From Setoptus koraiensis (lineage: Eukaryota; Arthropoda), in contig CM106586.1 of assembly GCA_048013815.1 (NCBI GenBank), forward strand, positions 1,612,001 through 1,676,000: a stretch of DNA of 64,000 nucleotides, read 5' to 3'. The notes beneath the pieces were generated by a model. The model was given only the letters and a program-made list of their open reading frames with translations. It was not told the origin of the DNA and searched no databases. Shown here in pieces: positions 1-11,000 of this stretch (its first letter is position 1; every line of letters starts with the position of its first letter). A program made the translations under genes and the position numbers.

Positions 1-799
1 CATTATATTTAGATAACTCCTCTGGAGGGCTACCAATGGGTGGTCTAGTTTCCGCATCGAGCTTATTTTTTGCTAGTCGATAGAGTCGAAGATGTGATGC
101 AAAATCGTCAACTAATTTAGTTGTAATAAATCCTACAGTGTCTATGGATTTGAGTCGTTTACTGAGTGACCGTATAAAATATTTGATTATGTCATATAGA
201 TCATGTATAAACTCATTGTCATTTTCAGAGATCAATCTATACCAAGTGAGGATATAATCGCGGAATACAAGTGCCAACAAATCATTTAGTTGTGCATCAA
301 TAATAGGATCGCCAGTGATAACGGATTTATCATACTTCTCTTCTAGGTGGTTTCTTCTAGATGGCTCATATGATGCTTGAGTGGTATCTTTTGTCGCTTC
401 GTGAATTCTAATTGTACCCTCGCCAACTCTATAAGACAAACAAGCTTGCTTGTTGGAGGATAGCTTAATTAGGTCTTGATCATCATTTAATGAGTTTTTC
501 ATCGCCAGAATTCTATCCAACAGGATTTTTCTATCAGTTTGTTGCACATGGTCTATAGTTTGTTCGGCGGTTTTGCGGAGCTTAAGGGGACTAGAATCAA
601 CCAAAAACCTGGCTGTGCCATTAATTAGTATGTCGGCTTGTTCCGAGATGTAGCGTTTGTTGAAATTGAGACACGCCACAAATGCACAACCGATGCTAAG
701 GAAGCCACCAAATATTATAACTAGGATCTTGAGATTGATAGTGACTAATATGAAGAGAGCGAGGCCCGAATAAAGCCACATATTTTTGCTGACATCCAT
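1..799 (-). CDS. SNX13: SNX13-like sorting nexin, N-terminal part (runs off the left edge)
   Basis: One open reading frame runs from an ATG at 799 to the window edge, about 266 codons without a stop, so the gene is partial at its 3' side. Residues ~7-45 form two closely spaced hydrophobic segments (MWLYSGLALFIL, then VIIFGGFLSIGCAFVACL), as at the N terminus of SNX13/14/19/25 membrane-anchored sorting nexins. From residue ~155 comes a PXA domain: ITGDPIIDAQLNDLL, then FRDYILTWYRLIS, and near the edge ITTKLVDDFASHLRLYRLAK. The last segment resembles SNX13 (TTRIVDDFGTHLRVFRKA) more than my memory of SNX14, SNX19 or SNX25. Known family members sit on endosomal, ER or lipid-droplet contact membranes; the RGS, PX and nexin-C domains would lie outside the window. 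It is head-to-head with the CHP1-like gene. The family is clear; the exact paralogue is an inference. Confidence 0.85.
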   Translation of the reverse strand, partial: MDVSKNMWLYSGLALFILVTINLKILVIIFGGFLSIGCAFVACLNFNKRYISEQADILINGTARFLVDSSPLKLRKTAEQTIDHVQQTDRKILLDRILAMKNSLNDDQDLIKLSSNKQACLSYRVGEGTIRIHEATKDTTQASYEPSRRNHLEEKYDKSVITGDPIIDAQLNDLLALVFRDYILTWYRLISENDNEFIHDLYDIIKYFIRSLSKRLKSIDTVGFITTKLVDDFASHLRLYRLAKNKLDAETRPPIGSPPEELSKYN

Positions 800-1941
800 C
801 TGGTTCTGGGATTTGTTTGCATTTGCTAAGAAGATACATTAGATAAGCATGTGTGCATAATATTATCAATGCGCTGTTGTGGGATGTTAATTGATGTTAA
901 ATGAACTGTCATTGCTGAAATGTCCAGTCCATGCTGTTTAACGGGCTTAATAATTGGTCCATTGATGAGTCTATGTAAGCGCTAATCGCTTGCCTGTAGT
1001 ATGAGTTAGACGAGCCGCGTCAGTCTTTGTGTTAGTGAGATAGCCAAGCTGGGAAAATATTCGAACGATGGGTACTTTCAAAAGGAGCCTTTTTTCAACA
1101 CATCTTTCGTCAACTAAATAATTATAATTGAATACGATAAAGAGCTTGATGACAACAGTAGTGTTTGGGGATCCGAATAAACACAAAAATAAAGGAAAGT
1201 CAATCAGCTGTTCAGCAGTTTATTTGTGAGTGCGCCGCAAATGCAAGACTCGATGCAACGAACGAAGGGTATATATGCCATATATGCCATAGACAAACAA
1301 TCGGTAAAATAATTGACTTTTCCGCCACAATTGCGAGATTGTTTGTAAAGCAATTGAGTGATCATCATCAGATTATCATCACCTAGGCTACGCGTGTTAA
1401 AACGGATAGACCACAACAGCCATATCTTTGAGAAGCTAATACCACCATCAGCTCGATACTAAACAGAGTGAGTGAGTGAGAGAGAGAGAGAGAGAGGGAG
1501 AGTCATACTACAACTTGTGCAACCACTGCTGTGTTAGTCATACAGCAAACAACAAAATCTACTGATATTGTACTAAACTTGTACAGACAGAAAGTTGATT
1601 TTGTGCCTTCCCCTTTGGCATTGAAGATATAAACAAATATATGCCAGTAAAAGCATTAGATTTATCTAGTAGTAAAGTAAGTATTACAGGGGATAAAAGT
1701 CAGTCAGGAGTGCACACTGGCAGGCAAACAGGCACAGTAATATTACATCGCAATAACACACAATCATATCTACTTGTACTAATAGAGAATATGCCCAAGT
1801 ATAAAAGCATGAATTATTATTAGTAAAAAAAAATTAATAATACTAAAATTACAGTTATTAGTACCTATTATTATTTCTATTAGAATTAGATATTGGAATC
1901 AATTTAACCCGTGATTGACAAACTAACACACACAAATAAAC
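800..1941. other. Divergent intergenic region between SNX13-like and CHP1-like
   Basis: This 1.1-kb stretch separates two genes transcribed away from each other and should hold both 5' UTRs and promoters. It is AT-rich, includes a GA-rich microsatellite, and has only short ORFs with no recognisable similarity. No clear TATA box or other core element stands out. Confidence 0.5.
1467..1502. repeat. GA-rich microsatellite
   Basis: A short GTGA run passes into an almost pure (GA)n tract in the divergent promoter region. GAGA-type tracts can bind GAGA factors in arthropod promoters; that role here is inference only. Confidence 0.7.
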
Positions 1942-2955
1942 ATGGGCAACAAATCCTCCAGTATGCTGCAGGACGATGAGATCCAGCTTATCAGCTCGGA
2001 AACAGAATTTACACCAACACAAATTGAGAAATTATACACCAGGTTCACCAGTCTAGACAAGGAGGCAGTGGGATCGCTAAGTCGAGAGGACTTTCTACGG
2101 GTGCCAGAGTTGGCCATAAATCCATTGTGCAATAGAATAGTAGAAATGTTCTTCACAGAATTAGGAGATGCCGATCATTTTGCAGGTGTGGCGGGCGGCG
2201 CAGGAGGCGATGATCACGATAGGATTAATTTTAGGCAATTTATGAAAGTTTTAGCTACATTCCGTTCCTCGCCTCACAATCACCTCAACAATAATCACAA
2301 TAACAAACAACAATTAAACGGCCATAACAATGGCCCTAAACAGCAACCTGTACCAACAATTTCTGGTGCTGCCGGCACCACGGCCAACAACAACAACAGC
2401 ATCCTCAATAAGAATCACAACAACAACAACAATCAACATCCCAGGGTTGAGTTTACACAGGCCAACTCAGTTGCCATTTTGAACAATCATGGCGATCACC
2501 TAAGCGGACCATCACATAGTGGCCTTAATAGAAATGCTAGCAGCCCGCACATGTACAAGAACGGCCTGTTAGATGTACTTGATGATCACAACGGCCATCT
2601 TATGAATAGGAAAATATCTTCGCCAATTTATTCTTTGCACGATGCCAATCACACTAACAACTCTCCAATTTATGATGATGATGAACCCAAAAATAGTCGC
2701 AAACATAAATTGTACTTCATGTTCCGACTATATGATGTAGACAATGATAACCGAATTAGTTTTGATGACCTTAAATGTATCCTGAAACAAATGGTTGGCA
2801 ATTATATTGATGAGGAACATACCAACAAAATTGTAGCTAGAGCTTTCATGGAGGTGGATAAAGATGGTGATAATTTTATAAATTTTGATGAGTTCTGTCA
2901 AGTATTTGAAGGAAGTGATATAGATGATAAATTAAGAATCAAGTTCTCGCATTGA
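1942..2955 (+). CDS. CHP1: Calcineurin B homologous protein (CHP1-like), with Asn/His-rich insertion
   Basis: 337 aa in a single exon. The N terminus MGNKSSSMLQDDEI matches CHP1 (MGSRASTLLRDEEI) and keeps Gly2 and a Ser nearby for N-myristoylation. The N-lobe follows closely (LYTRFTSLDK, LSREDFLRVPELAINPL), with degenerate EF-hands as in the family. The C-lobe has EF3 at ~265-276 (DVDNDNRISFDD, with Asp instead of Glu at position 12) and canonical EF4 at ~306-317 (DKDGDNFINFDE). The C-terminal LRIKFSH corresponds to MSIRFLH of human CHP1. CHP proteins bind the cytoplasmic tail of Na+/H+ exchangers and act in vesicle traffic. Human CHP1 is 195 aa. The extra ~140 residues lie between the lobes (~108-249) and are rich in Asn, His and Ser, with CAA/AAC codon runs. 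The start is chosen because of the myristoylation motif. Identity is confident. Confidence 0.92.
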   Translation: MGNKSSSMLQDDEIQLISSETEFTPTQIEKLYTRFTSLDKEAVGSLSREDFLRVPELAINPLCNRIVEMFFTELGDADHFAGVAGGAGGDDHDRINFRQFMKVLATFRSSPHNHLNNNHNNKQQLNGHNNGPKQQPVPTISGAAGTTANNNNSILNKNHNNNNNQHPRVEFTQANSVAILNNHGDHLSGPSHSGLNRNASSPHMYKNGLLDVLDDHNGHLMNRKISSPIYSLHDANHTNNSPIYDDDEPKNSRKHKLYFMFRLYDVDNDNRISFDDLKCILKQMVGNYIDEEHTNKIVARAFMEVDKDGDNFINFDEFCQVFEGSDIDDKLRIKFSH

Positions 2956-4081
2956 CTAACTACAAGTGCCTGATTACACATAATTCATTGCCGTGTCTTA
3001 TACAAATGTTCAAGATGAGAAAAGATAATTAGTTGCACAAGCGTTAGCACGTTCAACACTCATGTTTTTCAAAATTCTTGTCTTGTTTCTTATGACTTGT
3101 TAGCCAACGGCATTAACTTAGCCTTCGCTGTTTCGAGCAGATAAATTTAGTTGTGGTTGTATCACTCAATAGCTTGACGCGTATTTCGCAACACACTGGC
3201 ACATTTATTATCTAAAAGTAACTAGCGCCGATCTAAGCAATCGAAAAATTGATCGCAGATTGTCCTGACGTGCAAAGCCGTTTTATCTTATACGCAACAC
3301 TTGTTGTACTACAACAGGCTGTAGAACGGAGTGGGGGATTTTCTGGCGGTTTTCATCGCTTTGGCCAGAAGCTTGGATAGGCTGGCGAAACGCGGCACAG
3401 TCTAATCCGACACGTTGTTTATGCGATAAACAAAATGACATTGTCTCGTGAGTTTCCAAGAGTTTCCAGGAGTTACCCGCCACGAGAGTCCTAAAAGTAA
3501 GTTTACACAGTTAAAGTAACGACTAACAAGTTTAGAGTTAAAAGTACAGTGTAGTTACAGCAACAACAAAACAAAACAAACAATTGTCTGTAGGCCGCGT
3601 GAACCTCTCTTCTGTCGACCTGCAGATGGCGCGTGCAGCAAATTTCGGCTTACGCCGCAATTTGCAGTGTTATCGGTATTGTTGTTCTCTCGTGTTTGCG
3701 CCCCCTCCCCCGTTTCCTCTCACTTACAACAGATACGTCAGCTGAGCGACAATGCAAGCGCAAACCAGAGGCCTGTGGGGGATGTGAGAGGCAAGGGGGT
3801 AGCGGTGCTCATGAAAGCGCACTCATTGGTGCGATTGCAGCATTCACAGAGGACAGAGAGAAGGCAAAACACAAGGGGGCGAGCGAGTTTACTGAGCCTG
3901 CAAGCCGAATTGTATCATGTGTGTGTGTGCTTTCGCCGGACCACATCGCGCACAGAGAGTGAGATCGAGAGAGGGGGGGGGAGCGCGCGAACGGACAAGC
4001 GAGCTGATTCGATCGCCGAATGAGAGAGTTTGTTGCCGACTGCAAGTTGCTGATCATTTGGACATTGAACATTGCCGACAT

Positions 4082-4125
4082 CACACACACACACGCACAC
4101 ACAAGCAACACACACACACACACGC
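4082..4125. repeat. Interrupted (CA)n microsatellite
   Basis: Two CA runs separated by GCA/AGCA interruptions. The Cys/Val-rich and His/Thr-rich reading frames across it are artefacts of the repeat. Confidence 0.8.
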
Positions 4126-4741
4126 ACAAACGCATAGAAAGCTGAGTGAGTAGCAGACAGTCACAGTGGCAGCCTCACATTGGTTCGTTCACTCGTGAGT
4201 GTACACGCACTTGAGTGTCTATGCGGAGCAGCGACAGTTGACGATTGCCGACGGAATATTCGACATCGAACGTTCTATTTTGTCGCCTTTGTTTCATTCC
4301 ATTCCATATTATTCTATTTGATTATTCTATTTTATCTACATTGATATTTACAAGACACTCATACAAGCCGCAGCCATCAGTAGAATTTACACTAATCGTC
4401 ATTAGCAGTAGTATCAGCTCATTGAGCATCATGTACATTCATCATGTTGTATTATTATTATTGTATTCAGCCAGCCATTTAGCCAGCAAGACGACGGCAG
4501 CAGCAGCAGCAACCATAATTACAAATATATCCAATTGATTATTCAACTAGCAAACAACGACACAGAAAGAGAGAGACACACAGTTTTTATCTCTCGATCG
4601 CACAACTATATGCTGTTGGCAACAACAACACTTGCCAAATGGAGACTAGACGCAATTATCGCCGACAAACTTCAAATGTGAACTGCTCATCGGGATTACG
4701 ATCACTCTCCATATAGAAAAATATATATTTATATGTATGAT

Positions 4742-4766
4742 ACACACACACACACACACACACACA
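4742..4766. repeat. (CA)n microsatellite
   Basis: A pure dinucleotide run of about 12 units, ~320 bp upstream of the GAS2-like start codon. Confidence 0.85.
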
Positions 4767-5086
4767 GATTCGTTCATGTGAGATATATAAAGACACAGAG
4801 CCATGAACATCTCCACTGACACCCGTCGCTATCTAACTATTGTATTGTAGACGCGTTGCCGCCACAAGCTGACTGGTGCAAATGTCGCACTTCTCCTCGT
4901 GACTCATCACATCATCTTATGGAACACACACACAAACATACAACTATCATCTCCAATATCAACGTATAAATACACGACGCCGTAAATCAATATCACCCAA
5001 GTATCAGCATCATCGGCATCCACAGGATATCGCTTAGACAAAACTTAGCCAAAGACAGCGACAAATCCCAATATAGACACGCACAC

Positions 5087-8000
5087 ATGCCCACCATGGG
5101 CCAGGCTGGTCGGCAAGACTGTACCCAAATTCGCACCATGCAACGATTGAATTCCAGCACGCCCGCCACCCAAAGCAAACTGCCGCTAACCTCTCAGCTG
5201 GCCAAACAGTTTTTATCCCAACAGCAACAGCAGCAGCAGCAGCATAGCAGGCAACTGGCCAGCAGCAACCAGCAACAACCCAAGACGCCGCAACAGCGCC
5301 AACTGCACACTAATACTAATTGTGATAGCAATCAATTTACAACTACTCCAACAACGACCAGCACCATTCCATCTAGAAGATATTCGAGTGGTCCAACATT
5401 AAATAAGCTATATTACAATAGTGTTGTTTGCTCACCACCAACAACCACAACCACAACTGCCGCCTTGTGCTCGCCTTCAACCAACCATCAAATGGAAAAA
5501 ACCAGCAACAACAAAACCACATTGTTGCAAAAGAGCAACACCAGTCAAAGTCATGCAAACATCACAAGACCGCTGACAATGTCAAGCAGCGCCAGCAAAA
5601 ACAGCCAACAACAACAGTCTTCCTTGACGCAAATCACAAATTCAACAACCTACAGCAACTTGTCAACTCCATCAAGGTTGCCAACAGTGTCCGGCCACAG
5701 GATGGACAGATCAAACTCCAGTATGTCGGAACAACATCACCAACAAAAGCAACAACGACAACAAAATGCTACTCTCAACAAACGAAATGATTTTATGCGT
5801 GCCAATGAATCAAACACCAACACTCCAGTTAGTGGTAATGCCAACACCACTAATTTGCCGTTGTCTTTAACTACAACCAACAACAACAACGCTAATCATC
5901 ATCATCAATCCAGACCGACCAATCAATCATCGAATCATAATAATCTTTTTAATAACACTGCAAAAGTTCTTAGCCAAAACAGCAGCAACAATCATAACGG
6001 TACGATTATCGACGATATTTCTCCCACTAACACAACTGCGGCAACGCAACAATCCATGCAGTCCGCTTGTAACAACTATCATTTGAACGGCTTGATTAGC
6101 ATAGACCATCATGCAACATCGCTGATAAACACTGCTTCCTACTCGAGCTACTCCTCTCCGGGCGCCTCAAGCTCATCAGATGAAAGCTCCAGTTATTGTA
6201 GCTCGTCTTTCATCACAGGATCTCGTTATAATAGCCATCTAAACAACACCCAACAATTGACGTCCATTGAGCCTAGGCCATTTCGGCCATTCAAATCCAA
6301 TGTTGAATATTTATATGCCATGAAAGAGGATCTAGCTGAATGGCTGAATCGATTGTATGGCGACCTAGATATTAATGTTGACAATTTTATGCCCAAACTA
6401 GAGACTGGCGTTGTTTTATGTAGGCACGCTAATGCCGTTACAAGTATGGGCCGAAACTCATCCATATCTACATCAAATTCTTCTCTGTCAAGTGAGCTTA
6501 TTTCAAAGACAAAACACAACCATAAAACATCATCAATTATAGATAATGGCAGCACTTCTTGCAACAATTCTGAAAATGGATCTCGTTCTGATTTAGCATT
6601 AGATTGTTATAACAATCAATTCTCCTCTCTGTCTCTCTACACAAATGTAGCAAAAAGAGGCCTTTTGACCAGCTCACATCAGTCTGTTTCCTCTGATTTA
6701 GGCTCATCGAATTCATCGTCACCCCATTCGTCCATGTCGCCAGTGCCCACAGGACACACCAGTCACCAACTTCACAATGAACCACTGGTAGTTAAATGTC
6801 AGTCAACTAGCAAAGATGTCGGCAATTGTGATATAAATCGTTTCAATTCAGTAAACTGCTCATCACCAAAAGTTACTAAATCCTCATCAACTATTGCAGC
6901 AACCACCAATAGTCTATCTAAGAAGATTGATTCCACCACACCAGCAAGAAAGTCGTCATTGCCCACTCTCATCAAAACACCAACATTACTATCAACAAAT
7001 CTGCCTTCAAGTCAACTAAAATCATCAACTACAAAATTAATATTTAAAAGTAATACCCATTTGGATAATAATACCTCTGCCATTACTACAGCCACCAACA
7101 AATTGTCCAATGCAGAAAGTTCAATTTCAAAGAAAGATAGTTTGTTAAATGAAGCCAAAGAATCTAAAACAGTTGCAGCAAGTGAAACAATGAAGCCACC
7201 ATCAGAAGCTTATACTGCTTCATTGAAACAAACTAAATGCATTTATAATGGTTTTGAAATCGATTGGAACAAGATCAGAGATATTTCCTATAAATTGAAT
7301 GCAAATAGTGGAACATTCCACGCCCGTGACAATGTGTGTAACTTTATTAATTGGTGTCGCTCAATTCATGTTTTAGATTGTCTTCTATTTGAAACGGATG
7401 ACTTGGTTATGCGCAAAAATGAAAGAAGCTTTGTTCTTTGTTTGCTAGAAGTGGCTCGTCTTGGATTTAAAGTAGGTATGCCTACGCCATTACTTGTCCA
7501 AATGGAACAAGAAATAGATAGACAGATTGAACAAGAGACCAATGGAGCTCACCATGAAAGCTCAGGAGAGGAGGATAAAGACGAGAAAGAACATCAAGAC
7601 GAAGAACAAGAAAAGGAAGAGGAGGAAATACAGCAGGCACAAGTTATAACAAATGACTTAGTATCCTTACACGAAAGGGTGAGTACTAACACGCAAAAAC
7701 AGCAGCACTACTTTTTTTAGTTGTCGTATTCAAATTTTGTTTCTATTGATTGTTGTTGTCCGTTGTTCCTTTAATTGCACAATTAATAGTTGCAAGCGAC
7801 AATTAGCCAATCCTCTCGTTTGTGTTGAGCAAAACTTAAATGCGCTTTGTCGCAATAATCATAATATTTGTTAATGTTTCCTAGTGTAAATGTAAAAGCA
7901 CGTATGCTTATACATTTGAACAACGGTTGTAAGCAACAAAATGTTGTGATACTCCAGCGAAACATTGGCAATCCTAATGATATTATTTAGATCTTGACAG

Positions 8001-11000
8001 ATTGCTGTCCTGTACACTGGCACTAAAAGACATGATTTACTCAAACAAAATACGCTTTCCTGTGCCTCAATATGTTCGAGAAAAGCCCGAAATCATTTTT
8101 GTCAATGTGCAGAGTTCTAGATGCTTATGACTCATTCTAGTTCAAGTGACCATGTGTTAGATGGAGATAGAGAGAAGACCTTGTATATTATTGATTTAGA
8201 GTAGAGGTCTTATCAAGAAAAATTGCTCCATGTGAAGTCAGCTCTAGAGTTGTTATCAACGAAGAAAGAAAAACGAATCTTATCTCTGCATTATCGATGT
8301 TGTTGACGCTCTCACAATTGATCAAACTAAACAATGACTCAGTGACGGCTAACTATATATCTCCAAACAGTATTTGTGTGAGATGCAAAAAGCTCATTGT
8401 AAGGGTATCGTCGACGCCAAAGTAGATTGAATTTATTGAGATCAGATAAGCAAGCCAGTTGGAAAGCACTATTCATATTGTTGCAATTCATTCATATTCG
8501 CTGCGTGAGTGGCAAAGAAAATCCTTTTTTGCTTTTTGAGACCAAAATATGTTGCTGCTTGCGACACCTAATCAGTTAACAATGCACGAATATGAATTCA
8601 ATGTCTTTATTCGTGATGTTTGTGTATGTATTATATCTATTGTATTGGTTAGAAGTTAACATTACCTAAACTTGACACCGTGCTTAGTAAAAAAAATTCT
8701 AGAATGGTCTACCTTCGGCCTTTGATTAGTTGGACTACTTCTTCTCAAATTACTGATTCAGCCCCTTTGATATTAGCATAATTGAATGGCTCTAAGCCAC
8801 GAACCCAAATTCATTTCTTCGCTCACTGACTCTGCACCATATGGCAAACACAAGATGCAATTGGATGTAGGTAATATTCGACGTGCAATGGGTGATGTTT
8901 ATGAATAAACAATCAATGTTGCAGTATCAAATTCGTGTCACCTAATGTGGTTGTGATGAATGTCAATATAAACATTCCATTATTCATAGAATTCATTTAA
9001 TATCGCCCATGCTCGCGCGCCACAATAGGCTTATTATCAAGGCCTGTTCGCCAAGTCGTCTTTGACACCAACCAATCTATCTATTCTATGTGTTTGCCTC
9101 AAACTCAACTATCAACTATCATAATATCAACTTAATATTTGCGAATAGTAGCTAACCTTACCGGCAGCCAAAACCACTTAAATAATGCCATTCGTCCGTT
9201 CATTCATTCGACACACATATTGTATATTGGTTGATGATTGATCATCACAGGCTTAGGATTAGAGAGGCTCCAGTAAGGTATCCGATATAAACGATTATTC
9301 AAAATTGGTAGTTGTTGGTGTTAGGCGCGTTTCGTAAATTGCAATTGCAAGGAAGTAGTTAAGCAAGTGAATTTAATTTGATCGTGTGGTCGCATTAGAT
9401 AAGCCTTGTATATCACCCGAACCATGTTGAATTGTGTGATTTATCTCCAATCAACGAACACACAAACTCGTACGAGATGATTACTTTTTCTTTTCGTTGC
9501 TTCTTGTTGGCAGTGACTTTATGTAACTGTTTACAACACAGTATACACTGTATACCATCCTCCCCATACCATACACACACACACACACACACACACGTTA
9601 TGTGACGTACTGGCGTTTGTTGTTGATCGGCCAAGGCGATTAGAAGGTGATGGTTTCACATGCACCAACGTATTACTTGAGGCTATGTGAACTCATGCGT
9701 TTGCTGCCCATAATCTGGCGGGCTTTGCTCTGGGGTTCGATCATATTCGATTCAGGATGATTCGACATACACTGACACATGTAGTCATGAAAATAAAAAT
9801 CCCATCTCATCATATAAGTATATCTCGTCCTCGCACATCCGCGACTCTAATGGAGATTGGCCGGCAATAATAACTTGTTTGTTTGTTATTGCCTAGTGTC
9901 AGGGTGGATAAAGATTGGACGCGTGTTTATTTGCCTCTTTGTCTTGGTGTTTGTATTTGTTGTTGTCTCTTGTTAGTGCGCTTATACCGATATAATAATA
10001 ATAATAATAATCCACCAAGTTCTTATCTTATTTCAGCGAGAGCCTTGAGTCTAGTTATTTCCATCAAACAATGAACTCTAACGCTCGCCGCCATTGGCCT
10101 ATTTGCTTTTCGCTTGAATTTGCTCAAGGGCATTGGCAGCGAGAGTATGTTTTCTTCTTTCATAATGTGGGCCTTTCACACACGAGTGGATGAAACGAGA
10201 AAGAAGAGGACGCCACCACTAGCTATACTTATGCAACACTGCTATATATGAGGAGGCAACAAAGCCCATGGTTTTGTCTATCCGATCACAACACTCTCAC
10301 TCTCGCACAAACGAAATAACGAAAAACTCAACGAACCGAGATGCAATTGAATGACCAAAAAAGAATCTCCCATCTTTGCAAAGCTGTCAAATGTGTATTA
10401 GTTTTCGGATGGATCAATCTGTGCGAGCTGTCTTTGGAAATCGAATAGAATTGTCTCTTTCTTTCTTCTGTCTGTCTTTCTGTCGTGCCCACACACACAC
10501 ACACACGCACACATCACCAGATCTATTCAGAGTTGACTGTGCGCTGCCAAAAGAAGCAACTGTACCTGATGCAATACAACTCAATTCAATTTGAATATTA
10601 TTATATATTACTGGCGCTTGTTCCAGCGAGCCCCTGGAAGCGCCAGGGACTTATTGCAAAGCTGCACTGCTTTACATTCGGCACATAGAGAGTGAGAGAG
10701 ATTCGAATCTATTCCGGACGCAATCTATTCGAGAATATTTACTATTAGCTATACTGTGTGCTCTCCGGAATCACAAGTGGCCCACACTCACTAGTGCTTC
10801 ATTGAGCCGTATAAGCTGGCACATATACATCAGTCATCTTTTTTCAGCCTAATTCGCACAATAACAATTGTGAACGGTCTCCCACTTCCCCCACAGCACG
10901 GTGCTAAATGGTGATTTCGTCATATAGGCGTGCATGTGTTGTGGTGAGTGGATCCCCTCAAGCGTTGTTTGTCCTCCTCAAATTCGGAGGTTATTGCTCG

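Larger units (their letters stand above)
2956..5086. other. Intergenic region and probable 5' UTR of the GAS2-like gene
   Basis: 2.1 kb between CHP1-like and GAS2-like. It holds CA-rich microsatellites near 4.1 and 4.75 kb, GA-rich patches near 3.96 kb, and short ORFs made largely of repeat-encoded residues. The last kilobase is rich in CAA/CAC and may be transcribed leader. No gene is recognisable. Confidence 0.45.

Noticed and set aside
3633-4153. Overlapping ORFs of 78-118 codons upstream of GAS2
   Set aside because: Open on several frames of both strands, biased by CA/GA repeats; no motif. Probably leader or promoter DNA.
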